Shown in pieces: positions 10,239 to 21,751 of a stretch of DNA of 64,000 nucleotides; positions within the stretch are counted from its first letter, which is position 1; each line of letters begins with the position of its first letter. The notes under the pieces are model-generated. The model did not search any database and was not told the DNA's origin. It saw only the letters and a list, made by a program, of their open reading frames with translations. This DNA comes from Dioszegia crocea. Taxonomy: Eukaryota; Basidiomycota; Tremellomycetes; Tremellales; Bulleribasidiaceae. The stretch lies in contig BCKK01000002.1 of the NCBI GenBank assembly GCA_001600615.1, positions 1,890,809 through 1,954,808 of the forward strand, in the 5' to 3' direction. The position numbers and the translations under genes were made by a program.

Positions 10239-13200
10239 ATGGTGAGCCTGGTTACTCTATCCTCCGCTATGTCAATACTGACCATGGCGTAGCCGCCCCC
10301 ACCTCCCCCCTCTTCCTCTGATCCAAAGATCTCCACCCTCCTCTCGACCATACAATCCGAACGCCGAAATTTGGAAGGCGCTAAGGCTGTCATGCGCGCC
10401 GTGGAGGCGTCGTCAAAGAACGAGGCGGTTATTCAGCAGGCGCAGAATGAAGTACGCGCTGCTCAAGCTAGTATCAAGTTTCTCGAGGATGAGCTGTCAA
10501 AGCTACAATTGGGGGGTGGAGGTGGTGGTAGTCCCAGAGGTGGTCCTGGATCGATGCAAGGGCCAGGACAGGGCTATGGACCAGGGCCCGGACAAAATCA
10601 GGGCAGAGGCGGTCATGGTCAATCTGCGTCGGGCGGAGGAGGATACATGCCAGTCACACCCACCAAAGGACAGGGATATGGACAAGGCGGCGCACCCAGT
10701 CCTAGTCCCAGTCGAAACAATGCTGGGTTTGCGAGTCAACAAGGCATGATGGGTGCTGGAGCGGAGAGAGATAGGCCTTTGCCGCCTCCGCCGGGAGGAG
10801 AGGAAATGGGCAAGAAGCCTGAGCAGAAGAATTACTCTCAGCTGGGTGGGTTGGCACCGTTTTGGACCCATAATCATCGCTAATCACTCTAGATCTACAA
10901 CGGTACGATGCACCTCTCACCGGCGCCAAAATCACTCGGATGCTTAATCAGCTACAATTCAAACTCCAGGTCGAAGAGCAGTATAAACTCGGTATCGAAA
11001 AGATGGCCCAGGCCTATCGTGCTGAGGGAGATAAGCGGTTACGTTCGGAGACTGAGGCGAAGCGAATTGAATCAGATGGTAAAATCCAGCTGTTGCGCAA
11101 AGCCAAGAAGCGATATGAGACCCTGGCCAAGTTTGGCGGTGCGGTCGAGGAGGATGAAGGTGAGTTGAAGCCTTGCTCTTGAGTGAGAGATCTCTGCTGA
11201 TAGAAGATTCAGACCTTATGCCGGATGGCAAACGTAAAGATGCACTCCGGAAACCCATCTCTGGTCAACTTGTCGTCTCCCTCCGTTCTGCTCGTGATCT
11301 CAATCACCGACCCCTCCCCCGTAAATCATCCAAAGTATTCAACGAGACAACCGTGATTGTCAAGATTGAAGGCAACCAAGCTGCCATCTCACATCCCTCC
11401 CGAAACGACAAATGGCATGAAGATTTCCATATTCCCGTCGAAAAAGCAAACGAAGTCGAAATTACGATATACGATACGGTTGCTCCGGGCGACTCGGCGC
11501 CTATCGGGATGATGTGGCTGCGTGTCAGTGATCTCATGGAGGCGTTGAGGAGGCAGAAGGCGGGGATAGAAGCGCAAGGTGCTGGATGGGTGACGGCTGA
11601 GAAGGCTGCCAAGATGGGTCCAAAAGGGTCCGCGCCGGATAGCGTCACTTTGCACAGCTCGGGCACTATCAGGCAGCCGGGAGGCGGAGGAGGTATGGGC
11701 AGCTATGGCGAGAGTAAGGGTCCGGAGGGAGTCGATGGGTGGTTCTCCATCGAGCCAGCAGGAGCTATCTCGTTGAGATTAGATTTCGGTAAGCTTCTCG
11801 GGCGGCCTGAGATGAACGCAACCGCTAACTATGGCAGTGAAGGATACTGTGGCTGGAGCTCGGCGACCATATGAGGCTCTAGGTCGACAGGGTGCCGTCC
11901 GAAAGCGCAAGGGCGACGTCTTTGAGATGAACGGACACAAATTCGTCTCTCAACAGTTCTATCAGCCAATCATGTGCGCTCTGTGCCAGGAGTTCCTCCT
12001 CACTGGCGAGGGTTATCAGTGCGAGGATTGTCGATATGCCTGCCACAAGAAGTGCTACCCCAAGGTGGTCACGAAATGTATCAGCAAGAGCAATCTCGAT
12101 GGGGTGAGTGTCTTTTTTCTCCTCCAGTGAAAGACTGTTCTGACGATAATAGGAAGGAGACGAGGAGAAAATCAATCATCGAATCCCTCATCGCTTTGGC
12201 GCATACACCAACATGTCTGCAAATTGGTGTTGCCACTGTGGTTACATGTTACCTTTCGGCCGGAAGAATTCGGTCAAGTGTTCTGGTAAGTTTTGCTCTG
12301 GCCCGGCAAATCTGGACATAGCTTACACCCTACAGAGTGCAGCTTGACATGCCACCAGACATGCTCGCACCTTGTTCCCGACTTCTGCGGGATGACGATG
12401 GAAATGGCCAACATCCTGCTGAAGAATTTGCGAGATATCAAAACCACCCAGACGCACAAGAAGCCTCTGCCGTCTGCTTCATCTTCGACATCCACCGTGT
12501 CAACCCTGCCGCTGTATCAGCAGCACCAGGCGCCCGAACGACCTCTACCGCCTCAGCAGCAGCAGCAGCGCCCTTCACAACCACCATCGCATATGCCAGT
12601 CGTCACTACCTACCCGCCCGAAATTCCTGCCAAGCAGCAACAACAGCAACAAGACCAGCGATATCCCTCCCCTGCCCCTCCGCAGGCCCAACAACCGTCT
12701 CAGCAGGCATACGACCATCTGCGGCCTGCAGTGGCCGGAGGTAGGCCCATGCCCCAAATTCCTGCTCCTGCCGGACCACAATCTCGACCTTCGTTCGACC
12801 AAAGCCGCCCCGTCCGGCCTGAGCACCCATCTCAGATACCTCAGGCCCAGGCGCCATACCCCCAAGCACAATATCCCCAGGCGCCAGCTCCGGCCCGCCC
12901 CGAACCTCCTCGCATGCAGAGTGGCTACATCCCGCCCCCTCCTCCACCCGGAATGCAGTTGCAGCAGCAGCAGCCTCCTGCACGAGTCATGCGGAAAAAG
13001 AAGGTCGGGTTGGACGACTTCAATTTCCTCGCTGTGCTGGGTAAGGGGAACTTCGGGAAAGTCATGCTCGCCGAGGAGAAGGTATCGAGCAGTCTTTACG
13101 CCGTCAAGGTGTTGAAGAAGGAGTTCATCATTGAGAATGACGAGGTAGAGAGGTCAGTTTTCTTTTCCCCATGGCGAATACAAAGCTGACGTCTCTCAGT

Positions 13201-14203
13201 ACGCAATCTGAAAAACGGGTCTTCCTCGCCGCAGCTCAAGAACGACACCCTTTCCTCCTTGGCCTGCACTCTTGTTTCCAAACCGAGACCCGAGTATACT
13301 TTGTCATGGAGTACGTCTCTGGTGGAGATTTGATGTTGCATATCCAAAAGAAGCAATTCACCCTCCGCCAAGCGAAGTTCTACGCCTGCGAAGTCCTGCT
13401 CGCCCTCGAATACTTCCACGCCAAGGGCATCATCTATCGAGATTTGAAGTTGGACAATATCTTGTTGACGCTCGATGGGCACGTCAAAGTGGCGGATTAC
13501 GGGTTGTGTAAGGAGAACATGCAGTTCGGGAAGACTACTAGTACCTTCTGTGGAACACCCGAGTTTATGGCACCAGAGGTATGTGCTTTCCATTCCGACA
13601 TATCAGTGAGACTGACCGGATAGATTCTGCTTGAGCAGCGATATGGCCGCGCTGTCGACTGGTGGGCGTTCGGTGTTTTGACGTACGAAATGCTCTTGGG
13701 TCAATCACCTTTCCGAGGAGATGACGAGGACGAAATCTTTGATGCTATCTTGGAGGATGAGCCTCTTTACCCCATTACCATGCCTCGAGATGCTGTCTCG
13801 CTTCTGCAACGAGTAAGTCGTATCTTGTTCCATCAGCACGCCCAGCTGACGAATCCAGTTGCTTACTCGTGACCCAACTCGTCGACTCGGTGCCTCTGAA
13901 GCCGACGCAGAAGACATCAAGCGCCATCTCTTCTTTAAGGATGTCAACTTTGACGATGTCTACCACAAGCGAATCCCACCACCTTACTTCCCCACCATTG
14001 GCAGCGCGACGGATACAAGTAACTTCGACCAGGAGTTCACGAGGGAGCAGCCGACCTTGACGCCTGTTCACACTCAGCTCAGCGCTCAGGACCAGCAGGA
14101 GTTTGTGGGCTTCTCATGGGTGAGTTGACCAAGCTGCGCTCGATTTGCCATGAATCAAAGGGTGATGCTGATCCTGTAGATTGCACCCTGGGCCAATGTC
14201 TGA
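10239..14203 (+). CDS. PKC1: Protein kinase C (cell wall integrity pathway)
   Basis: Fungal PKC, effector of Rho1 upstream of the cell wall integrity MAP kinase cascade. Domains in order: HR1 repeat (about 10330-10510), Gly-rich spacer, second HR1 (about 10890-11160), C2 (about 11240-11640), tandem C1 fingers (about 11930-12100 and 12195-12410), a Gln/Pro-rich linker (12500-12990), and the AGC kinase from LGKGNFGKV (about 13035). The lysine motif is [10 protein letters not shown] and the catalytic loop is YRDLKLDN. The DFG position reads DYG (ADYGLCKEN), and the activation loop is [10 protein letters not shown]. The tail carries the turn motif TLTPVH and hydrophobic motif FVGFSW, ending IAPWANV. 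An intron (10242-10292) directly follows the ATG. Confidence 0.96.
12500..12990 (+). repeat. Low-complexity CAG/CCN tract in PKC1 linker
   Basis: Several short CAG/CAA runs (near 12555, 12633 and 12960) and many proline codons encode a Gln/Pro-rich linker between the C1 fingers and the kinase domain. Such runs can vary in length between strains. The tract is coding, not intergenic. Confidence 0.7.
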
Positions 14204-14585
14204 TTCTTTGGACGGTCGAATCGACTGGATTTTGACGGAGTAACGCTAGACGATTAAGGAAACGCTTTGAAGGACGGGATCGATAGACCGTTGTAGATAG
14301 GATACACGACACAAAGAAGATGCCCCATAGACGATACAGCCTTGGAAGTTAAAGATATGGATGTCAGTATGGAATGCGGTTGCTACTATCAGATCCTGGC
14401 AGTACATGGTAGTGGGATGAACGATAGTCCATAAGCAGCATCTACCGTCCTACTACCGTACTCGAACCACATTCCAACTCTGAAACGTGGTCTGAAACAA
14501 GCGCGCAGGGGTAGGCAAGACCGATGTTACGTAATCAAGGCCCGAGGCTCAAAGCTACCACCCCATACTGTGCGTGCTCGCACTA
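14204..14585. other. Intergenic region between PKC1 and ankyrin gene
   Basis: About 380 bases, with the PKC1 3' untranslated region on the left and the promoter of the next plus-strand gene on the right. No coding or RNA signal was recognised. Confidence 0.5.
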
Positions 14586-16487
14586 ATGAATCCATCTACC
14601 ATACCAGGTATGCAGGTCTCAACTATAGCAAGCTCGTCCTCGTCTTCCAGCAAGCTAAGAGTCCCTCGAAATCCAGCGATTCGGATCAGGCAGGCCGTCC
14701 GTGGTGAGTGTTTGGGATCCGGCCTTGTTGTTTCTCCATGTGTAATGTGGTTCGTTAGGCCGACGACCGTGACCCCAGTACCTCATCCGCGCAGGCAATG
14801 AGAAGAATTTACTAACTCAGACAGATAACAACGTCTCACTACTACAGCGGCTGTCGAGCAAAGTAGAACTTCGCAATACGGATCGGAATCGCCTGACCTC
14901 GTTGAGCTGGGCAGCGGTCGAGGGGAGCTTGGAGGTCTTTGAGTGGCTGCTGCTGGATTATGGACACGACGATCTGGAACTGTCTCGAGTAGGTCATCGT
15001 CACTGATCAGATGTGATTTATGGTACCTGACAACACAGGATGCAGACAACAACACAATATTGCACCTTCTCGCATCTGTACCATCATCCCAGCCCACTTC
15101 ACTCCCTTACTCGGCACTATTCCCACCTCTACCGCCCTCGCATCTGCCATCACCAGCTGAGCAATCCCGACGCAGTATCCAGATGACGGGGCTATATCAT
15201 ACCCTCTTCCCCTTCCTGCTCGACTGGTCAAACTCGGGCGGAAAGACGCCTCTTCACATCGCAGCTCAGTCGGGGAACAGCCCATTCATATCGCTCCTCC
15301 TGTCATATGGTGCCGACCCCGATCTTACAGATCTCCAAGGAAATAGTCCTCTGCACTATGCAGCGGCATGGGGACACATGGAAGTCGCTCGGGTATTGCT
15401 AGAAGAGGGTGGGGCAGCATGGGGGATCCGGAACTTTGAGGGTTTCAGCGCGGCGGATTACGCGTATTCTGAAGAAATGAGAGTGGGGCTGGAGGCCGCG
15501 TATGAGAGTGTGAAATTCATGAGGAGGGAAAAGAGGCGGATGGAGACGGAGGGAGAAATGTATGAAGGGGACGGGGCGTCTAGACGTTCGCCGGCAGGGA
15601 ATGGCGCCGTGCCGAGCGGGATCATCCAAGGGAATAGATGGCGGTCAGGAAGTGCTTCGACTGGAGCTAGCTGGGTGGGCAGCAATAGCATGACGAGCGG
15701 AGGGAGCGGGAGTGGACCTCAAAATTCGTCCGGTCTGCACCACGGGGAAATGTCAACGAGTCCTCGACCTGCACCACCTCGACTCAAGAGCAGCAGCAGC
15801 CGGAACTTCCCGGGTCCACCCGTCACTCAGTACCCCCGCAGACCACCTGCGGTGAAAGGCCATAGCAGCCCGCCTGTCCCAGACAGCGGGTATGCTACGC
15901 CAAGATACAACCCAACGGGTGATCCCACTCTCTCCCGGTCATCCTCTCAATCGCAATTACAAACTCTGCTCCGATCACGGTCAGCCCATCCCTCACTGGG
16001 CCCAACTCCCCCTTCGATGTCACGGCAGGGTTCCAATCAGACTCCGGTCGCTGGCGAAACCTCACAGCGCTCTAGTCCAGTCACATCTCCACCTGTGCCT
16101 AGACCAGTCCTGCTCGCGCCGCAAATATCAATCACACCGCAAGAGCCTACTGTATCTGCATTCGAAACCCCACCTCCGGATTACAGATACAATTACGATG
16201 CCTATGCCCGAGCTCCCCCCTCCTCGTCTGGACGGCCTGTTGCCGCAGGGCGTTCGCCGAGTTTGCCCCACTGGGAAAGTGGCGGTGACGGTTCGAGAAC
16301 ACCTGCTAGGCCGACAGCAGCCGGTCCGCCTGTGGTGACTCCTGAGTCATCGCAAATGATTTCGCAGTCGTCGAGTCCGCAGGTAGGGGCAGCCGCTCCA
16401 TCCGTTGAGGGGATAAGGCGAAGTAACTCGGCGCAAGTGGGTCTGGGGCTAGCGGTGGGGAGAGGACTACTAGGAGGGAGGATATAG
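14586..16487 (+). CDS. Ankyrin-repeat protein with disordered C-terminus
   Basis: Exons 14586-14703, 14825-14988 and 15039-16487 sum to 577 codons with an intact frame (576 residues). The first 40 residues are Ser-rich. Ankyrin repeats follow: LTSLSWAAVEGSLEVFEWLL, a degenerate NTILHLLAS repeat, then two good ones, GKTPLHIAAQSGNSPFISLL and GNSPLHYAAAWGHMEVARVL. The last 300 residues are rich in Ser, Pro and Gly with many possible phosphorylation sites. N-terminal ankyrins followed by a Ser-rich tail resemble TORC2 subunit Avo2, but this is an architectural comparison only. Function is not assigned. Confidence 0.85.
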
Positions 16488-16586
16488 GCTGTCATGATCG
16501 ACGAGTATTGTATGCCTGGCGGATAGTGTCAATGTGTATTTGGTAGGATTGGATCGGACCGCGGAAAGTTGCCCCATTACCGACCC

Positions 16587-16955
16587 TCAGAGAGGAAGAG
16601 GTATGATGCCCGTCTTGCGATTGATCCGGACAAGCCAATAAGTTGAGAGGACGGCGAACATTCCAATCGCAAGGTACACTATTTGCGTCAGCGCATGAGA
16701 TAGCTCGAAACTGAGAGTCAACTCACACAAAATCTTCGCTCTTGTCTCTCCTCGGCGAGTAGCCAATCCTCGCTTCATACTCCGCACCACTTCACCACCT
16801 ATCATGTGTCTCTCCTGCTGCTGCGCAAGCATCCGTCCGTTCCGCCTCGAAGTCGATTGCCCTGTCCTCCGTAATCGAACTCCGCTTTGGATGGGTAGGT
16901 TCAGTTGATCGTCTGCGGCGAAATCTCCGCCGTTCCTGTTGGAGATTTCGGTCAT
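16587..16955 (-). CDS. Small single-span membrane protein, unknown
   Basis: Exons 16955-16727 and 16678-16587, joined over a 48-nt intron, give 106 residues. The first 75 residues are polar and Arg-rich. Splicing creates one hydrophobic helix, LYLAIGMFAVLSTYWLVRI, followed by a short basic tail, NRKTGIIPLPL. This suggests a C-terminally anchored protein, of endoplasmic reticulum or mitochondria, but I recognise no family. It lies tail-to-tail with the ankyrin gene and head-to-head with VPS23. The start chosen is the first in-frame ATG, and a short upstream exon cannot be excluded. Confidence 0.55.
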   Translation of the reverse strand: MTEISNRNGGDFAADDQLNLPIQSGVRLRRTGQSTSRRNGRMLAQQQERHMIGGEVVRSMKRGLATRRGETRAKILCELTLSFELSHALTQIVYLAIGMFAVLSTYWLVRINRKTGIIPLPL

Positions 16956-17236
16956 TTGGAGATACACTGTCTTCTATTTGCTGTTGCACTCGCTGGCTCC
17001 TCTGTATCTGGAACCGATCTGAGCAAATGATATGCTAGAGAGAGAAAGTAGCAGAGTCATGTGAGAGCTTCCAGCTGCCACCTTTTAGTAATTTTGTAAT
17101 CTACCAGACATGAATCCTACCCGCCAAATTAGCACGTGACATGTCCAAGCATCATCGATCACCCTGATCTGTGCTGCCAAGATCCATGCCTTCCACTACC
17201 TCTTGTCCCTATCTATCAAGCATTGACTAGGCCGGG

Positions 17237-19387
17237 ATGTCGTCCCTCGACCTGACCCGAGAATGGCTACAAACGGTTTTGCGTCCCTACGCGTCCCGCG
17301 AGCGTATAGTGTCGGAAGTAATGGACATCCTGGCATCTCGTCGGACGCTGTCCGTCAAGACTGACGCCTTCAGTACGTCTTTGCCTCAGTGTACTACTTA
17401 GCGAAGGGCGCTAATGGTCTAGCCTACGATACAGGACAGACGGCATTACTGCTTCTCCTTCATGGGACCTTACCGATCAATTATAGAGGCGCGACATATC
17501 AAATCCCTCTGCATGTTTGGGTCCCGCATGATTATCCGCGGAATCCGCCTTTGGCGTTTGTTGTACCTACTAAGGAAATGGGTGTGAGGAAGGGCCGGGA
17601 AGTGGAGCCTGGAGGAAGGGTGAAGGATGAGGTCGTACAGAGCTGGTGGGCTGGTTGGGAGGTGAGTTTGCGGTCACTTGCGGCCGATGAGGTGCAGCTG
17701 GACCCGGCGCCAAGTCGAAGGGATCGCGCAGCGACGATCTTGGTCCATCCGTCTCATTGCAGTAAGCTGATCTACCTAGCCTAAAGGTATAGATGTCCTC
17801 CTTCGTCATTTATCAGGCATCTTCTCGGCTACTCCCCCCGTATTTGCTCGTCCGCCTGAGACCGTATCGTCTCCGGCTAGACCGGCAGGGGCGTCATCCG
17901 GTGGTATGTCTCCGCAATATATGAACGGACAGTCAGCGATTGCTGGACCATCTGTACGCCCGATTCCCACTGTCCATCTGAACAGCTCGCGCTAATGTAT
18001 CAGCAACAGCAACCGCCACCACCACCCTCCAGACCGAATTTCCAACCCCCTCCCCAGCACTCCCATCCCGGACAAGGACCCTCTACGGAGTATCTTCCCC
18101 AATACGATCCCGCGCAGACCCCACCGCCCCACCCTTACCCACATCAGGACCACACCCGACAGGCTTCAGGGTCATATCCGCACAACAATGGAAATGGCAA
18201 CCCACCCGGGTCTCCCCATAACGGTGTGCCACCCATTCCCTATAGGCCACAAATAGGCATACCGCCCCGCCAAGGATCTCTCCCGCCGTCTTCTCCGAGT
18301 GGGTCGGAAGGTCCAGGTCCTACCCTGCCGCAGAGGCCTTATAATCCTGTACAGGCGCAGGGCGTACCCCCACGACCCATGTCGGTCGGGTACGGTCCGC
18401 CTCCGGGTCAAATGGGGCAGATGAATCGGTATGTCTCTCCGTTGCCTGGCTCGCCAGGTGGGAGTGGGCAGTATCAGTCTATGCCATATTCATCTGGTGG
18501 AGGCGTGCCGCAAACCCAAATGGGATATCCGCCCAATGGGTACAATTCCCAAACTCCACAAAGCTATACTGGGCCGCCTCAGCAGGTACAGTACAACCCT
18601 CCATACTCGTCCGCTCCGCAAAATGGGCCGAGACCACCACAGCCGGCACCCCAACCTGCTCCCGCACTACCCCAGCAAGCACAGCGACGTGCACCCGCAC
18701 CAGATCTCATGTCTTCTTTCGACGGCTCGCCAACCCTTTCTCCAACAGGCCCAAATACCGCTCCTCCCCCTGTCCCACCATCGAAGCCTCCACCTCCATC
18801 GACGATGCACCTCCACTCGATCCTCCTACCCCACCTTACGGCCTCCCTGCCTCCGCTCTTATCATCATTACATGCCTCCCGCACGCACCTCCTCGAGCGG
18901 AAAGACGACCTCACTTCGGGTGAACCGGCAATACGGGATGAAATGGCCCGGTTGGAGGCTGTGCTGAAGGTGTGCGAAGCGACAGCGGGGAAGTTGGGCG
19001 AGGTGGTAGCTAAGGGTCAAAGTAGAGTTGGGGATCTGGACGCGAGAGGTGAAGTCAGTGTGGATGAGGTTGTGTGTGGGATTAGCATTGTGCACAATCA
19101 GTAAGTCTGCGCCAAGGGTCTTATGGACTTTTGCTGATGCAATCAGATTGATTGACCTGGTGGCTGAAGATAATGCTATTGACGATACCATCTATCATAT
19201 CACTCGCGCTTTCGAAGCTGAGCGGTTGGATCTGGACCGCTTCTTGAAAGTGAGTCTAGTTCGGCCGGGAGGGCTGAAAGACTACTGACTTCTTCAGTCT
19301 ATTCGATCGCTGGCCAGGGAACAGTATATGAAGCGAGCGCTCATCGAGCGAATTTTACAGGGCATGGGACAGAAACAGGGATGGTAG
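17237..19387 (+). CDS. VPS23: ESCRT-I subunit Vps23/TSG101
   Basis: Sorts ubiquitinated cargo into multivesicular bodies. Near the N-terminus is the UEV domain, an E2-like fold without the catalytic cysteine: LLLLLHGTLPINYRGATYQI followed by PLHVWVPHDYPRNPP, interrupted by several short introns. A long Pro/Gln/Ser-rich linker follows (about 17990-18790). Next is a helical stalk (LHSILLPHLTASLPPLLSSL onward), and the C-terminal steadiness box includes LDRFLK, SIRSLAREQYMKRALIERIL and ends GMGQKQGW. Start ATG at 17237 leads directly into the conserved first UEV helix. Pairing with VPS35 nearby is noteworthy, but the two belong to different complexes. Confidence 0.94.
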
Positions 19388-19502
19388 AGCAGTGTTGCAA
19401 GGTGTCATGCATGCGCCACAGGGACGACAGCCTATCTAAGAGGATCCTGATCCCACCCCGTCTTCTCGCCCGTCGAGCTAGGCGTACGCGGACCCGAGCT
19501 TC

Positions 19503-21243
19503 TTACTTCAGATCTGAATGCGCAATCATACCCGCTAATATTCATCAGCCAACCGGCTACCCTCGTCATGTCGCCGTACTACGCTGCGAAAGGAGACTCA
19601 CGGTAAACATATCGCTGATTAGCAACCGTCGTCACAAGCACCGCCTCCTGCTTCATCGCTTGCAGATTATTTGCGGCATCCCACCTGTTGACGGAGTTCG
19701 AAGCAGGCTTAGCTACTGGCGGACTACCGTATTTACGGAAGAACCAATAGGCGATCATCTGGCATGTCAGTATAAGAATTTGTTGGGCACAGGATTCAGG
19801 AACGGATTGGGAGCGGTAGCGGCGGCAGCGAGACACGTACTAAACCTGCCAATACTCCGATAATAATCCCCACTATGGCTCCTGCTCTGAGTGCCCCGCC
19901 CGTCGTCGCTCCTGGAAGATTCGCGCCTGGCACCGTTTCACCAAGGCTAGGATTGGGTCCGAAAGGATTCGGAGGGACGATGTCGGATAGTGGCGGTATG
20001 ACTAGATTACCATCGCTTCCGCTGGAGCGTCTCAGTACTGATACAACTGACGATACGTGTGGCTAAGGAGACTCACATGAACCCCACACTACCCTCAGGT
20101 CCCCATACTTCCACCCGGTCGACGACAGCCCCCATATTACCGCTAATCTCAGACAGAGTGGTCAGTGTCATGGTATGTACCGCTGAGCCGTCCAATGCCG
20201 AGGCGAAGAATAAAGGTACATTGTGGGTGATTTTGTCGTCTTGCGCGTTGTAGACCTTCGCGGGGGATGAATCAAGGTTGATAGTGTATCTGCCCAGTGG
20301 TGGAGCTGTTACGCCACGGAGCAAGACGGCGGTGCCTGGTTGTACATCAGTGATCTGCCATCTGTAAGCGCCGGAGAGGCGGCTCATCGCCATAGAGACC
20401 ATTCACGCCAAGGCCCCCTTCCGATGAGGCGCTGACCTAGCTTCGACCTTCCACTGGCACTCACCTCTAAACCTGACGACAGCAGATGCATTCGCCGTAG
20501 CAGTCATACTCAACGTCCCCGCATAATCTCCAAGGCCAGCAATGACGACTGTATTATCCTTCGCAATAGGCGCCCAGCTAGTATACTGGATCAACCCAGA
20601 CGCATCATCGGCGATCGCATTCTTGGTCGCGGTTTCCGGAGCGCCTTGTATAGCAGGTGGAACGAGTTCGGTTTCGAGACGAGCACCGCGGAACGTGAAT
20701 GGGACGGAGGGGCATGCGGTGGGATTTATACAGGTGACGGAGAAGACCAGGGTGCAGGGTCCGAAGGGTTGGCTGTAAGTTTGATTTGACGTCCATGGTT
20801 CTGGAGGGCTGGCGGGGGATGATTGGAGAGCTGGGGAGTAGCCTGGTATGAGGTCGAAGAACGGTGTGAAGGACGTTACTGGAGTGGATCAGCTGCAGGT
20901 TTATCCACGAAGGGAAAGGCGGGCGTGACCGAAGTTCCCGCAAGGAGTCAAAAGACTCACGATGGATGTCACTTAACATCAGAGCGGCATTACCAGTTGT
21001 TTGCTTCAGCCCCCCGTCCATCGACGCAGACACAGGCCCAGAGTCGCTAGGACCGGTCACATTGCCCCAACCGCCCGTCGCGGATCCAGCAGCCGGCGTG
21101 CCATCTACGCCTTTCCACACTCCCGTCACGTTCAGCCCTGATATATCTGGCGAGTAAGTGAATAGTGGAGAGGAAGGCGGTAAGTAGATCGTAGTAGTTG
21201 TCAGTACGCTGACAGGCGCAGCAGTCTGATTGAGTGGCGGCAT
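19503..21243 (-). CDS. Single-pass membrane protein with Thr/Ser-rich ectodomain
   Basis: Starts at 21243 (MPPLNQTAAPVSVL) and splices through about six exons. The outer part is rich in Thr, Ser, Pro and N-glycosylation-type NxT/NxS sites, with a beta-rich segment (GRYTINLDSSPAKVYNAQDD region). One transmembrane helix, AIVGIIIGVLAGL joined by splicing to MIAYWFF, is followed by a short cytosolic tail. This is the layout of many basidiomycete surface proteins of unknown function. No signal peptide is obvious, so an additional upstream exon may exist. The 3' end is uncertain: reading through gives a stop at 19579, whereas a canonical GTGAGT donor there would splice to a stop at 19503. Confidence 0.7.
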
Positions 21244-21751
21244 CGTGATCGCTATTCAGGGTACTTGATTGGACGGCCAGCGTCCAGAGTTTTCAAGTGG
21301 AGCCTCGGGGCGATGGGTTGATATTGGCCCGAGAGTTATAGTAGATTACCGGTTAGAAGAGCCGTGGATAGGACAGAGCGCCGTTGGTGCAGGGGCTGTA
21401 TCAGCCAGAAACTAAAGACGGGTCATGGCCGACAAAGGATGAGTCATGCCAAATGCCTTCAAGTGACTCGAATTCCGGGAAGTTCGAGTGGGGGAAAAGA
21501 TTCAGTTCTACAAGGGTCTCCTGCTCTGTTCAGGCGGCCTCGATTGGGTTAAGAGGTAGGATAGTAACATGCAGACTGTCACCGGAGCATGTAGGCCCAG
21601 CCGCTCTTACAGCTTCCAGACGGAGATGCAATCAAACTCCGTTGCATACCTCGGCGCACCGCCAGGCACAGCTGCAGCCCATGTCGAGCTTGCCCATTGT
21701 CTCCACACTTCACCACTCCCCCCCATCTCACACCTCCCTCCTCGGGACATC
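21244..21751. other. Shared promoter region between membrane protein and VPS35
   Basis: About 510 bases between divergent starts. An upstream in-frame ATG at 21569 could extend VPS35, but the added residues look unlike the family, so I treat this part as leader. Confidence 0.5.

Noticed and set aside
10371..14203. Several separate genes in the PKC1 interval
   Set aside because: HR1, C2, C1, kinase and tail segments occur in the fixed order of fungal Pkc1 and are separated only by short introns.
21569..21751. In-frame upstream ATG of VPS35
   Set aside because: The extra residues are low in similarity to the family; conserved sequence begins just after the Met at 21752.
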